Positions 25,519-33,403 of a DNA stretch of 37,204 bases are shown piece after piece. Origin of the DNA: Rhodoferax sp. (GTDB taxonomy: Bacteria > Pseudomonadota > Gammaproteobacteria > Burkholderiales > Burkholderiaceae_C); NCBI GenBank assembly GCA_025358555.1, contig JANYJD010000367.1, forward strand, positions 1-37,204, read 5' to 3'. Both the position numbers and the translations under genes were made by a program. Under the pieces are notes generated by a model that saw only the letters and a program-made list of their open reading frames with translations, was not told where the DNA came from and searched no databases. Numbering within the stretch: position 1 is the first letter of the stretch; every line of letters begins with the position of its first letter.

Positions 25519-26208
25519 TCAGCCGCGATTAGCCTTGTCAAGCAACAAGCCAATGTCGTTACTCGCGCTTTCTATATCGGCACGAATGGCCGAAGCAGCC
25601 TGCGCCCCATCGCCGCGTCTGAGTGCAGCAAGCGCAGCCACATGAAACTCATAACGTTTGAGCCCCGGAATGTATTCGGGCAGTGCGAGCGTTAGGGTAG
25701 GGCTGCACCTGAGCCAGGCATTTTCAATCATCTCCAGCACGATGGGCATCTTGCACAGGGCATAAATACCAAAGTGAAAACGGTAATGTTCAGCCAGGTA
25801 TTGCTCCTTGCGATGCTCGCGCACAGATCGCTTCATTGCCAACAGGCAAGCCTCTATTGCACCGAGCTGCGCTGCATCGGCATGCTGCACAGCCGCCGCG
25901 CAAGCCACGGGTTCCAGGCTGCTGCGCACCGTCATCAATTGCCTGAACTGGTGGGTATTGAGCAACGGAACAGTTGCGCCGCCACCATTTCCCACGCCGC
26001 CCCGACCCAAAATTTTTTCTGCCGTCAATCGGTTCACCGCATCGCGCACTGGCGTCAGGCTGATTCCCAGCTCTTCGGCTACGTCACGCAGCACAATGCG
26101 GTCGCCCGGCGCATAGCGCCCTTCCAGCAAAGCCGACTTGAGCGCAAGGTAAGCACTGTCCCAAAGGGTGGTTTTTGCCAGAGTTGTCAGTCGCGCGGAA
26201 GCTGTCAT
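25519..26208 (-). CDS. GntR-family transcriptional regulator (FCD subfamily)
   Basis: DNA-binding regulator of 229 aa. Winged helix at about 15-80 (ALLEGRYAPGDRIVLRDVAEEL, then LTPVRDAVNRLTAEK), followed by an all-helical FCD ligand domain (about 95-220) with the expected His/Asp metal positions (EHYRFHFGIYALCKM; FHVAALAALRRGD). Such proteins repress catabolic operons and release DNA on binding a carboxylic acid. It lies directly upstream of the seven-gene operon on the same strand, 139 bases away, with a palindromic site between, so it is very likely its regulator. ATG at 26208 chosen as first Met with the family's N-terminal extension. Confidence 0.87.
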   Translation of the reverse strand: MTASARLTTLAKTTLWDSAYLALKSALLEGRYAPGDRIVLRDVAEELGISLTPVRDAVNRLTAEKILGRGGVGNGGGATVPLLNTHQFRQLMTVRSSLEPVACAAAVQHADAAQLGAIEACLLAMKRSVREHRKEQYLAEHYRFHFGIYALCKMPIVLEMIENAWLRCSPTLTLALPEYIPGLKRYEFHVAALAALRRGDGAQAASAIRADIESASNDIGLLLDKANRG

Positions 26209-26357
26209 TTAAAGTCTTGGCGCAAGCCAGTTTGGGTTACATCCAGCCAACAGGTGAGATTTAGCGGTAGCAGGCCAACCTGTACAGCAGTCTTTCCATT
26301 ATCGTTGCGCGGTTCAAAATCGGGCAGCAACAGTTTCCGCAATGATCCGTGATTGTT

Positions 26358-26441
26358 GGCAGTGAAGGCACGCTGGGTATCATCACCGCCGCAACGCTCA
26401 AGCTGATGGGGCAATGCCGATTTGAGTGCAGTGCGAACTAA
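26358..26441 (+). pseudogene. relic of an FAD-linked oxidase (GlcD / D-2-hydroxyglutarate dehydrogenase type)
   Basis: The plus strand reads GSEGTLGIITAATLKLM (26358-26408), the most conserved part of GlcD-like FAD oxidases, then loses similarity and stops at TAA 26439-26441. Upstream, the same frame is broken by stops (for example TGA at 26343), and I find no further match. So this is a ~50 bp surviving piece of a lost gene, followed directly by a terminator hairpin. Confidence 0.6.
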
Positions 26442-26443
26442 CG

Positions 26444-26469
26444 AAAAGCCGGCAATAAGCCGGTTTTTT
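26444..26469 (+). terminator. rho-independent terminator
   Basis: AAAAGCCGG (26444-26452), loop CAATAAG, CCGG and a run of six T (26464-26469). One G-U pair in a 9-bp stem. It directly follows the stop of the FAD oxidase relic, so it probably ended that former gene. Confidence 0.75.
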
Positions 26470-26504
26470 CTTGCCTCGCTTTTGTCAGACCCTATGAGCG
26501 CACT

Positions 26505-26532
26505 TTGCGTTTTTCAAGAACCCTGTTATGAT
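26505..26532 (+). promoter_or_regulatory. sigma70-like promoter before the Bug-FAD oxidoreductase operon
   Basis: TTGCGT at 26505-26510 and TATGAT at 26527-26532 with a 16-bp spacer, about 125 bases ahead of the ATG at 26658. The only good hexamer pair that I see in the interval from 26470 to 26657. Confidence 0.5.
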
Positions 26533-26657
26533 TATCTGAAACTTTGATCCGCATACGAATCACTAAAAAAACAAAGAATTCGCCTTCGCTGGCCCATTCC
26601 CCAAACCACAACTTGCAACAGTCATCCGTTCCAGAACATTTGACACAAGGAGAAACG

Positions 26658-27707
26658 ATGAACAGCTCACCATTGCATATTGCCGCTCGCAAATCCAGCA
26701 TCCTCCAGCGCTACCGCCGTTCCCTGTGCCTGGGTGTGCTGGTCTTAGTGGTGTCGCCCGTCGCCATGGCACAGACATTGACCATGACCCAGCCTCAGGA
26801 CTCCGGCACGTCCTGGCCGAACAAGCCGGTTCGGTTTGTCGTACCGTTCCCGGCAGCCACAGCGACCGACGTGATCGCGCGCACCATCGGACAGAAGCTC
26901 GGCGACAAATGGGGCCAATCCGTGGTAATCGACAACCGCCCTGGTGCCGGTGGCAATCTAGGCACCGACATCGCAGCCAAGTCAGCCAACGACGGCTACA
27001 CCCTGCTGTGGGGCACAGTGGCCAACGCCATCAGCCCCAGCCTCTACTCCAAGCTAAGTTACAACTTCATCAAAGACTTTTCCCCCATCATGCTGGTGGC
27101 CAAATTGCCGCTGGTGCTCGTAGCTAACAAGGCCGTTCCCGCCAATAACCTCGCACAGTTGACGGCGTATGCCAAATCCAGCAGTAACAAGCTTTCATTC
27201 GGCTCCGGCGGCGTGGGTACCAGCAATCATCTGGCAGGTGAGATGTTCAGCAACTCGACTGGTGCGGGACTGGTGCATGTTCCTTATAAAGGCACGCCTT
27301 CTGCGTATGCAGACCTGATGGCAGGCCGCGTTGACATGATGTTTGACAACATCGTTCCCGCCATGGTGCAGATCAAGTCGGGCCAGCTCAAGCCGATCGC
27401 AGTCAGCAGCGCCAAACGCAGCGCAGCCTTACCGGAAGTTCCCACCTTGAGCGAGTCGGGCATCCCCGGCTTTGAGGCCGTCTCATGGGTTGGCTTGCTG
27501 GCACCAGCCGGCACGCCAAAACCCATCCTCGACAAGATTCACCAGGATCTGCTTGCCGTATTGGCCCTGCCCGAAATAAAAGAACGCATGGCCACCAGCG
27601 GCGCAGAACTCTCGCCCGGCTCGCAGGCAGATTTTGAAGCTTTCATCCGCAACGAAACCGCCAAGTGGGCCAAGGCCGTGAAGGACTCCGGCGCGCACGC
27701 CGAGTAA
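26658..27707 (+). CDS. Bug-family (TTT) periplasmic substrate receptor
   Basis: Solute receptor of 349 aa with a long N-terminus (RYRRSLCLGVLVLVVSPVAMA, cut near residue 38). Family phrases NKPVRFVVPFPAATATDV, IDNRPGAGGNLGT, GSGGVGTSNHLAGE, HVPYKGTPSAY and LPEVPTLSESGIPG. Note AATATD where many members have GGxxD in the first loop. AAGGAG lies seven bases before the ATG at 26658; the frame is open farther upstream but has no ribosome site. First gene of a plus-strand operon with the FAD oxidoreductase (53-base gap). The ligand is presumably oxidised by that enzyme. Confidence 0.88.
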   Translation: MNSSPLHIAARKSSILQRYRRSLCLGVLVLVVSPVAMAQTLTMTQPQDSGTSWPNKPVRFVVPFPAATATDVIARTIGQKLGDKWGQSVVIDNRPGAGGNLGTDIAAKSANDGYTLLWGTVANAISPSLYSKLSYNFIKDFSPIMLVAKLPLVLVANKAVPANNLAQLTAYAKSSSNKLSFGSGGVGTSNHLAGEMFSNSTGAGLVHVPYKGTPSAYADLMAGRVDMMFDNIVPAMVQIKSGQLKPIAVSSAKRSAALPEVPTLSESGIPGFEAVSWVGLLAPAGTPKPILDKIHQDLLAVLALPEIKERMATSGAELSPGSQADFEAFIRNETAKWAKAVKDSGAHAE

Positions 27708-27760
27708 GTCATTCATCGCCCCAACGGCACCCTCAAACCGCACCACCAGGAAACATCACA

Positions 27761-29185
27761 ATGACTACTCCCCGTAAAACCTTCACCGAGACAGCCCGCG
27801 AAATTCCCGTTCTGATGGACACCGACATCGTTGTCGTCGGCGGCGGCACGACGGGACCGTTTGCCGCCATTTCTGCGGCCCGACAGGGCAAACGCGTCGT
27901 GATGATCGAGCGCTTCGGTTCTCTAGGCGGTAACTTGACTCTCGGCCTGAATACCAAACCGTCTGGCGCCCTGCTTGGTGGGTTGCCCCTGGAGATCTGG
28001 AACCTTGCACGCACGGCCGGCGGCGCTGGCGACGACTACATGGCGCTTACGAAAACCGGTGGCGTGAAAATCGCTTCGCCGTGCGACCCCGAGATCATGA
28101 AGATGCTGCTGACACGCCTGTGTGTCGAGGCTGGCGTGCAGATCCTGTTCGAGACCTTTGTGTCAGCGCCTATCATCGAAAATGGAACCATCACCGGCGT
28201 CATCATTGAAAGCAAGTCGGGGCGCGAAGTGGTTACGGCCAAGGTCGTGATTGACTGCTCGGCCGACGGCGACATGGCCGCCAAGGCGAATGCGCCGTTT
28301 GTGATGGGCTCGGGCGGGACGGAGGAAGTTATGCAGCCGGTGTCGATGTACTTCACCATGACGAACGTGGATCTGAAACGCCTGGCCGACTGGTCACGCA
28401 CCAGCGACGACATCCCTGCCCGCGCGATTCCAGACACCATGGAAGGTTTGGGATATGGCCTGTGGCTGACGGGTTTCAACAAGTCCTTGCGCAGGTTCCA
28501 GGAGGAAAGCGGCATCGTGCTGCAGCGTGACAACATCACGCTAAAAACGGCCAACGGCATCATGTACGTCAACGGCACGCGGGTGTTGGGTGTAGACATT
28601 TTCTCGCCGGCGGAATTCAGCGCGGCCATCGTCGAGTGCTACCGCCAGATCGAGGGAGTGGCGAAATTTCTGCGTGATCGGGTGCCCGGCTTTGAAACAG
28701 CGGGCATCGGCCAGATTTCCGGCGCGCTGGGCGTGCGCGAAACGCGCCACGTGCTGGGCGAGTACGTGCTCACAGGGGAAGACACTTTGAAAGGCCACCG
28801 CTTCAGCGATAGCATTGCCGCCGATGCGTCGGCACTCGACATCCACGATCCCAAGGGCGGCGACGTGGATTTCCAGGGCCTGCCCCCCTACGAGATTCCT
28901 TACCGCTGTCTGGTGGCTGCGACGATCGAGCAATTGCTGATCGCGGGCCGCGCCATTTCTGCCGACCACACCGCACATGCACGCTCGCGCAACATGCCGG
29001 CCTGCATGGCCACCGGCCAGGCAGCAGGCATTGCAGCGGCCGTGGCCATCAGCGACGGCGTGACAGTGCGCAAGGTGTCAGTAGCCAAGGTGCAGGCGAT
29101 TCTCCGCCTGCTTGCCATGCCACTACACGCCGAAGACATCCGCGACGACAAGTTGCTTTCCGCGCGCGAGGCCGCACCCGCCTGA
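27761..29185 (+). CDS. FAD-dependent oxidoreductase (FAD_oxidored family)
   Basis: Soluble flavoprotein of 474 aa from the ATG at 27761 (AGGA upstream). The Rossmann motif VVVGGGTTGPFAAISAA (about 24-40) is followed by MIERFGSLGGN, as in the FAD_oxidored (PF12831-like) family. A mid-protein VIDCSADGDMA and the C-terminal segment LLIAGRAISADHTAHAR, then RNMPACMATGQAAGIAAA, complete the FAD site. Family members oxidise hydroxy acids or reduce unsaturated acids. No signal peptide, so cytoplasmic. It follows the Bug receptor gene and precedes an internally deleted DsbA-like gene. Substrate unknown. Confidence 0.85.
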   Translation: MTTPRKTFTETAREIPVLMDTDIVVVGGGTTGPFAAISAARQGKRVVMIERFGSLGGNLTLGLNTKPSGALLGGLPLEIWNLARTAGGAGDDYMALTKTGGVKIASPCDPEIMKMLLTRLCVEAGVQILFETFVSAPIIENGTITGVIIESKSGREVVTAKVVIDCSADGDMAAKANAPFVMGSGGTEEVMQPVSMYFTMTNVDLKRLADWSRTSDDIPARAIPDTMEGLGYGLWLTGFNKSLRRFQEESGIVLQRDNITLKTANGIMYVNGTRVLGVDIFSPAEFSAAIVECYRQIEGVAKFLRDRVPGFETAGIGQISGALGVRETRHVLGEYVLTGEDTLKGHRFSDSIAADASALDIHDPKGGDVDFQGLPPYEIPYRCLVAATIEQLLIAGRAISADHTAHARSRNMPACMATGQAAGIAAAVAISDGVTVRKVSVAKVQAILRLLAMPLHAEDIRDDKLLSAREAAPA

Positions 29186-29226
29186 CGAGCAGCCTTGAAG
29201 GAGTGACGGAGTGACGGAGTGGAACG

Positions 29227-29421
29227 ATGACTGCACAGGTTGATTACTTTTTCAGCGTCGCCAGTCCCTGGATTTTTCTCGGCAGTCAGCGTTTCATCGA
29301 CATGGCCTATCGCACTGGCGCCTGCGTGTTCGGCGGGCCGACCTGGGTGGTGGACGGCGAACGTTTCTGGGGCCAGGATCGGCTGGATTTTCTGGAAGAA
29401 CGGCTTCAGCGCACACCCTGA
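29227..29421 (+). pseudogene. DsbA-like / 2-hydroxychromene-2-carboxylate isomerase gene with large internal deletion
   Basis: A 64-codon frame whose first part (VDYFFSVASPWIFLGSQRF) is the start of the DsbA-like 2-hydroxychromene-2-carboxylate isomerase family, and whose second part (VFGGPTWVVDGERFWGQDR, then LDFLEERL) is the end of the same family. About 130 residues of the middle are missing, and the join near codon 32 keeps frame. Such a protein cannot form the full fold, so it is a relic. It still has a ribosome site, inside a GGAGTGAC tandem repeat at 29202-29222. It suggests that the operon once degraded an aromatic or glutathione-linked compound. Confidence 0.75.
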
Positions 29422-29526
29422 ATCCAGCGGCGCAGGATGAGCAAAAAAAGGCTGTCGACCAATCCAGTTCATTCGCTGCCAGCTGATTATTTATTACCAA
29501 TACATGCTGGAGCAAGTGCGGCCGGT

Positions 29527-30402
29527 TCAGCCCCTGAATCCCAGCCCGCGTGAAATCGCCATCGCAGCGCGCAGCACCTCGCCCTTCACCGTGCCTTCAA
29601 GCTCGCCCATCGCGGGGATGGATTCATAGTCCGAAACATTGACCCCAGCCACGATGCGCCCGCTGGCATCACGCACGGGTGCGGCCACGCTGTGCAAGCC
29701 GTCGACAAAGCGTGAACGGTAAATCACGCAGCCAAACGTGCGCTCAATGGCCAGTTCCTTGTAAAGCGCATCGGCATCCGCTGGCGCGTGCTCAAAGCGT
29801 TCGCGCAGGTCCACGCCCGCAAACAGCTGGCGCAGCTCTGCTGGTGTGCTGTCGAACAGGATGGCGTGACCGATCGAGGTGGTGTGAATGGGCATGCGGG
29901 TCCCGACAGTGACGTTGCTGCGCAGGCGATGGCGGGACGGTGCCTTGAGCACATAAACGATTTCTCTGCCGTCTTGAATGCCGAGATGGGTCGAGGCGTC
30001 CGCACGGTCGCGCAGGTCTTCGAGAATGGGCCGCGCCACCTCTACAAGGTCGAGAGAGCCCAGGTATTCAAAGCCCAGCGACAGCAGGTTGATCCCCAGT
30101 TGGAAAGCGCTTGAATGCGGCGCACGCTGTAGGTACCCATCAGCCTCCAATGTGTACGCGAGGCGAAAGGCAGTGGCTCGCGTCACGCGCAGCTCACGCA
30201 CGATCTCCGGCAGTGAGATCACACGCCGGTCGTGCCGGAACAGGCGCAGCACTGCCAAGCCCCGGCGCAGGGCGGGCACCACGTACTGGTCGGTGTCAAC
30301 CGCCTTTTTTGCTAGAGACACCGGGGTACCTTTGATGCCAGTTTTCAAGGCGCTCTTTACACTGCTTCTCATTGTGCTTTTTTTCGGGGACTTGTCAGCC
30401 AT
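29527..30402 (-). CDS. IclR-family transcriptional regulator
   Basis: Regulator of 291 aa. A basic N-terminal tail (about 1-40) is followed by a winged helix (about 42-100; LPEIVRELRVTRATAFRLAYTL), then the IclR effector domain (about 115-285) with VGTRMPIHTTSIGHAIL and the end segment AAPVRDASGRIVAGVNVS. Convergent with the receptor-oxidoreductase operon and probably its regulator, as IclR proteins often control aromatic or carboxylate degradation genes. The ATG at 30402 has AGAGG rather far upstream; a start a few codons later is possible since the first 30 residues are low-complexity. Confidence 0.87.
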   Translation of the reverse strand: MADKSPKKSTMRSSVKSALKTGIKGTPVSLAKKAVDTDQYVVPALRRGLAVLRLFRHDRRVISLPEIVRELRVTRATAFRLAYTLEADGYLQRAPHSSAFQLGINLLSLGFEYLGSLDLVEVARPILEDLRDRADASTHLGIQDGREIVYVLKAPSRHRLRSNVTVGTRMPIHTTSIGHAILFDSTPAELRQLFAGVDLRERFEHAPADADALYKELAIERTFGCVIYRSRFVDGLHSVAAPVRDASGRIVAGVNVSDYESIPAMGELEGTVKGEVLRAAMAISRGLGFRG

Positions 30403-30582
30403 CGGTTTCAGGGATTGCCTCTATCAATGAACTGCTAGTGTAAATCGCCGTCCAAAAAAATCGGGGCTGGGCTCGCAGCACGATTGGTAGATGACCCAGA
30501 AGTGGTTCGAGAAATCTGAACAGCGAGATAAGTGAGACTCTGGCCTTTCAAGCTGGCCGATCCGGCTGGCCAAGAAGTTCAC

Positions 30583-30690
30583 ATGAGATTGAAGAAGAAA
30601 GCCACGGTTGCACGCAGAATACGGCGCATGCACAGTCCAGATTTCAAAGCCCGCATCGCGCTGGAAGCCCTGCGCGAAACCCAGACCATG
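30583..30690 (+). mobile_element. IS3-family transposase OrfA remnant (first ~36 codons)
   Basis: The frame opens with a basic stretch and then HSPDFKARIALEALRETQTM, the N-terminal signature of IS3-family OrfA (helix-turn-helix part). The match breaks off right after the Met codon at 30688, where the copied metallo-beta-lactamase end begins. No OrfB and no terminal repeats could be found, so only the 5' tip of the insertion sequence is left. Confidence 0.65.
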
Positions 30691-30816
30691 GAGCCGCTGG
30701 ACCAGCCACCCCAAGACCTGGCCGCTGCGCGCGCTGCGGCAAACCTGCCAGCGGATGATTTCTTTTTACTGGCTGCGGGTGAGACGCGCAAGCTGCCGGT
30801 GCGGGTGGGGAAATAG
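30691..30816 (+). pseudogene. 3' fragment of the metallo-beta-lactamase-fold gene, second copy
   Basis: These 126 bases match 17652-17777, the last 42 codons of the metallo-beta-lactamase lipoprotein gene including its stop, with 10 differences by my count (about 92 % identity). The frame is shared with the IS3 OrfA remnant just upstream, giving a chimeric open frame. No catalytic residue lies in this part, so no enzyme activity is expected. Confidence 0.85.
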
Positions 30817-30845
30817 GCTCGCCGCTAACCCAATGCTGAGCACCG

Positions 30846-31124
30846 TTAAGGCTCCCTCAACCCCAGCAACATCTGGTCAATGGCGTAATTGCAGTCCTTG
30901 GGGCCACGTAGGCAAAAGCGGGCAATGTCGTCCACGTCCACCGGCTTGTCGGCCTGGCCGGGGCGCTTCACCGTCAGTCCGCCGTTGGACGTGGGCTCGG
31001 CTTGGTACGCCGGAAACTGGTCAACGATCTTGATGGCCAGCAGCCTTTGCCAGCCGGGCGGTTCGGAGCAGGCGCACAGTAACAGCAGCGCGGCGAGCAT
31101 TGCACGGTAGGCGAAGTTGGCCAT
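30846..31124 (-). CDS. small putative lipoprotein (92 aa)
   Basis: A signal peptide (FAYRAMLAALLLL) ends in the lipobox LCAC, with Cys19 as the likely lipid site; Cys at position -2 is unusual. The mature part is about 73 aa, with two further Cys (RFCLRGPKDCNYA) that may pair. No known domain recognised. ATG at 31124 is chosen because the signal starts there; an upstream TTG at 31142 is possible. It is 20 bases downstream of the first DUF924 gene on the same strand, so probably co-transcribed. Confidence 0.55.
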   Translation of the reverse strand: MANFAYRAMLAALLLLCACSEPPGWQRLLAIKIVDQFPAYQAEPTSNGGLTVKRPGQADKPVDVDDIARFCLRGPKDCNYAIDQMLLGLREP

Positions 31125-31144
31125 TCTAAAAGTTGAGAGCAAGC

Positions 31145-31684
31145 CTAGAACGAAGACCCCGGCTCGCCAAGAAACGCCAGCTCGTCCGCACTGGAGGCGC
31201 GCCCCAGAATCCCGTTGCGATGTGGGAAGCGGCCAAAGCGGTCGATGATGGCCTGGTGGCGCAGTTCGAAGTTCAGGTTGTTTTCGATGCCCAGCTGCGT
31301 AAACAGCGTCACGGCCTGCCCATGCACCAGCGCGGACTCGCTGTGCATGTAAGGCATGTAGGCAAACACGCGCTGCGCAGGCGGCAGGCTGCGGTCTTGC
31401 CCGCTGGCCACCAGCCCTTGCGCCAGTGCCAGGGCCTGCGCGTCCTGCCCAAAGGCGCGCGGCGTGTCGCGGTAGACGTTGCGAGAGAACTGGTCCAGCA
31501 CGATGATCTCTGCCAGCCGCCCCTCGGCCGTCGCCCGCCAGGCAAACAACTCACACCGCGCCGCCGCCTCCAGCGTGTCGCCAAAGCGGGCGCGGATGGT
31601 GTCGTCCAGCGCGGGGTCTTTGACGAAGTGCTGCTTGGCGGTCAGCTCTTCAAACCAGAAGTGGAGGACTGATTTAGGTTGCAT
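31145..31684 (-). CDS. DUF924 family protein, copy 1
   Basis: Helical protein of 179 aa of the DUF924 family (TPR-like fold). Signature phrases: LHFWFEEL at the start, GRLAEIIVLDQFSRNVYRDTPRA in the middle, RVFAYMPYMHSES, then FGRFPHRNGILGR at the end. The open frame extends upstream to 31759, but the second copy (33802-34341) starts at the same Met, so I take the ATG at 31684. The two copies are about 79 % identical by my count and equal in length. No enzyme role is assigned to this family. Confidence 0.85.
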   Translation of the reverse strand: MQPKSVLHFWFEELTAKQHFVKDPALDDTIRARFGDTLEAAARCELFAWRATAEGRLAEIIVLDQFSRNVYRDTPRAFGQDAQALALAQGLVASGQDRSLPPAQRVFAYMPYMHSESALVHGQAVTLFTQLGIENNLNFELRHQAIIDRFGRFPHRNGILGRASSADELAFLGEPGSSF

Positions 31685-31805
31685 GGAGGTTCGGTCGCAA
31701 GTCCGGGTCTGCGTCAGGGCGATGAACTCAAGCTGGCCGCGCGGGTCGGGCGCTGGCATGGGCTGTTATTGAGCCAAAACTCCTGAATGTAGGCATAAAA
31801 AGTGC

Positions 31806-31862
31806 CGATAGCCCTATTGGAGAATGCATAGTTAGCTACTAAAAATGTAGTAAATAGCTTTT
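31806..31862 (+). repeat. intergenic hairpin repeat, copy c
   Basis: Reads GATAGCCC, AATGCATAGTTAGCTACT, then TAGTAAATAGC in the same order as the other copies. TACTA/TAGTA can pair. It lies between DUF924 copy 1 and the 56-aa gene, both on the minus strand; its edge overlaps the stop codon of the latter. Confidence 0.6.
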
Positions 31863-32031
31863 AAGCGGTATTTGGCGTGCGGGGTTCTTTCTTGGTTTTG
31901 ATGCTGGGTACAACAAGGCCAAATGCATCGGCCATTCGCTGTGCCTGCTTGGCCGATTGTTCCAACGCCTTCTGAAGCGCCTTGGGCGAGAGCATCAAGC
32001 GGCTTGGCTGAGTTTTTGCAGTTTCTGCCAT
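31861..32031 (-). CDS. 56-aa protein at the end of the zeta-like operon
   Basis: Small charged protein with a helical centre (SPKALQKALEQSAKQAQRMADAFG) and a basic tail. No known domain. The ATG at 32031 has CGGAG upstream; the frame is open to 32130, but that part overlaps the kinase gene end. It follows the zeta-like kinase by 19 bases and may be its small partner (antitoxin-like) or an unrelated regulator. If the kinase lost its C-terminus by a deletion, this gene may have been brought near by the same event. Confidence 0.5.
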   Translation of the reverse strand: MAETAKTQPSRLMLSPKALQKALEQSAKQAQRMADAFGLVVPSIKTKKEPRTPNTA

Positions 32032-32050
32032 GTTGCGGGCTCCGTTACGG

Positions 32051-32509
32051 TCAACTGGGTTGCAGATTTTGTGGCCACAGGCTGCGCCCAAACCGACGCC
32101 GGACCACATCGGATGGCACGTCGTGGCCACCCATCAAAACACGCATCTTGACGCGCCGTATTGCCAACTGAGCGCTGGCCAGCGAGAAATAGTAGATTGC
32201 CACGCTGTAGCCGCGAGCTTTGAGCGTGCGCAAAAATGGCGCGAACGCGCGGCTGGACAGCGTCGATTCAAACGCAAAATCGGCCTTTGCCTCGCCCAAT
32301 TGCCGCAAACGTTTGAGCATGATGCGCCCGGCTTCAAATGCAACCAGTTCTGTTTTGCGCCCGGACAGGCCACGCGCGATGTAGTCTGCGTTGACAAACG
32401 TATCAATGCCCAACGCAGTCAGGATTGCATCTGCGTGAGTTGATTTGCCTGCGCCATTGGGGCCGGCAAAGATCACGACTCGGGGCGCGGGCTTGGTGGC
32501 TAGTGACAT
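32051..32509 (-). CDS. zeta-toxin-like P-loop kinase, C-terminally shortened
   Basis: P-loop kinase of the zeta/UDP-N-acetylglucosamine kinase group (COG4185-like), 152 aa. Walker A GPNGAGKST (about 16-24), NADYIARGL (substrate Asp loop), FESTLSSRAF (the FETTLS motif) and GGHDVPSDVVRRRF (arginine cluster) are present. Family members usually go on for ~40 residues after RRRF with an LY-x-LAD segment. Here the frame runs GRSLWPQNLQPS and stops, and I find no continuation in the other frames, so the 3' end appears deleted. The ATG directly abuts the stop of the 212-aa gene (TGAATG). A shortened kinase may be inactive. Confidence 0.78.
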   Translation of the reverse strand: MSLATKPAPRVVIFAGPNGAGKSTHADAILTALGIDTFVNADYIARGLSGRKTELVAFEAGRIMLKRLRQLGEAKADFAFESTLSSRAFAPFLRTLKARGYSVAIYYFSLASAQLAIRRVKMRVLMGGHDVPSDVVRRRFGRSLWPQNLQPS

Positions 32510-33148
32510 TCAAGAGCCCTGCCAGTCACACTCGCCACAATCCCGAAATTGTTGAATCGCGCGCTCGATGGCGGCGCGGTCTAGGTTTGCTTCGGCAACC
32601 ACGGCGTGCAGGCCGATGCCATACGCGTAACCGCGATCAATCTCAAACCGCTCCGTGATCACTGGCGGGTCGGATGCGAGGTAATGCGCCTCCAGGCGAT
32701 CACACTCCTGATTGAACGTGCGCCCTTCAAATTGGGAATAGTGGCGGTCAGGCCGTTGCACCAACTCCTTGCCGCGCAAGCCACCTGAGTGTTTAAGCGG
32801 CACAGATTTCCATTCCCACTTGAATTCAGCTTCAGATTCATCTGCGCTCAACAATGCATGGGCTTCACTGAATGCCCGAGAATGGACCGCATCTTCGAGG
32901 GCCATTTGGGTCGTGATGAATTCTGCGTTCCAGAGCGTGAACCGATCAGCGCCCAAAAAGTTAACGTCAACCCAGCGATGAATGCGATTCGGCTCGTCGG
33001 GGTCTTCCAAGAGGTGGTCCGTCCAGAACCCGGCTCCGTCGGCGCGCCGCGCAATTTGCCAACCGAGACGCACGACAGCGCTGCGCCGCTTATGGCGCGG
33101 CAAGTCGACAAATCGAACGTGTTTTCGCGTGTGAAATCTGTCGGGCAT
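32510..33148 (-). CDS. 212-aa protein of unknown function in the toxin-antitoxin-like operon
   Basis: I do not recognise this family. It is soluble and rich in Trp, Asp and Glu, with no signal peptide. Notable phrases: GWQIARRADGAGFWTDHLLEDP near residues 28-50, a FLGADRFTLWNAEF stretch, and a C-terminal part with helix character (RAAIERAIQQFRD). The ATG at 33148 lies four bases after the stop of the DUF2442 gene. Its stop is joined to the start of the zeta-like gene (TGAATG), so the two are coupled. Because zeta kinases normally need a partner encoded next to them, it could be the antitoxin-like partner, but this is a guess from position. Confidence 0.6.
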   Translation of the reverse strand: MPDRFHTRKHVRFVDLPRHKRRSAVVRLGWQIARRADGAGFWTDHLLEDPDEPNRIHRWVDVNFLGADRFTLWNAEFITTQMALEDAVHSRAFSEAHALLSADESEAEFKWEWKSVPLKHSGGLRGKELVQRPDRHYSQFEGRTFNQECDRLEAHYLASDPPVITERFEIDRGYAYGIGLHAVVAEANLDRAAIERAIQQFRDCGECDWQGS

Positions 33149-33151
33149 GCA

Positions 33152-33403
33152 TCAAGTCGCAATTTGCGGCTTGCGCCGCGTCAGGTCGGGCTGTCCGGCG
33201 AGCAAGCCAGCCACCGAAATGTCTTCGTTCAGTGCTTCCCAATGCAGGCCACTGACGCTCAATTCGACTTCATCCCGCTTGGCAGGGGCGGCTTCCAGCA
33301 AGCGCGGAAACCAGGCCAGTGGTGCCGCAATCGTGCGGCCATCGGATAAGCTGACCCACATCGTGTCTTCGTCGAAACGGACGGTTTTAGGCGAAATGTT
33401 CAT
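33152..33403 (-). CDS. DUF2442 family protein
   Basis: Small protein of 83 aa. Family phrases: VRFDEDTMWVSLSDGRTI, then PLAWFPRLLEA, and SGLHWEALNEDISVAGLLAG near the end, as in DUF2442. Members are usually encoded directly after a DUF4160 gene, and the pair has been suggested to be a toxin-antitoxin module. Here the ATG at 33403 overlaps by 17 bases the repaired end of the DUF4160 gene. The frame opens earlier (33418), but the family start and an AAAGGG site fit 33403. Confidence 0.8.
   Translation of the reverse strand: MNISPKTVRFDEDTMWVSLSDGRTIAAPLAWFPRLLEAAPAKRDEVELSVSGLHWEALNEDISVAGLLAGQPDLTRRKPQIAT

Noticed and set aside
26205-26414. 69-aa minus-strand frame upstream of the GntR gene
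   Set aside because: No ribosome site or family; the opposite strand carries a clear GlcD-like relic instead.
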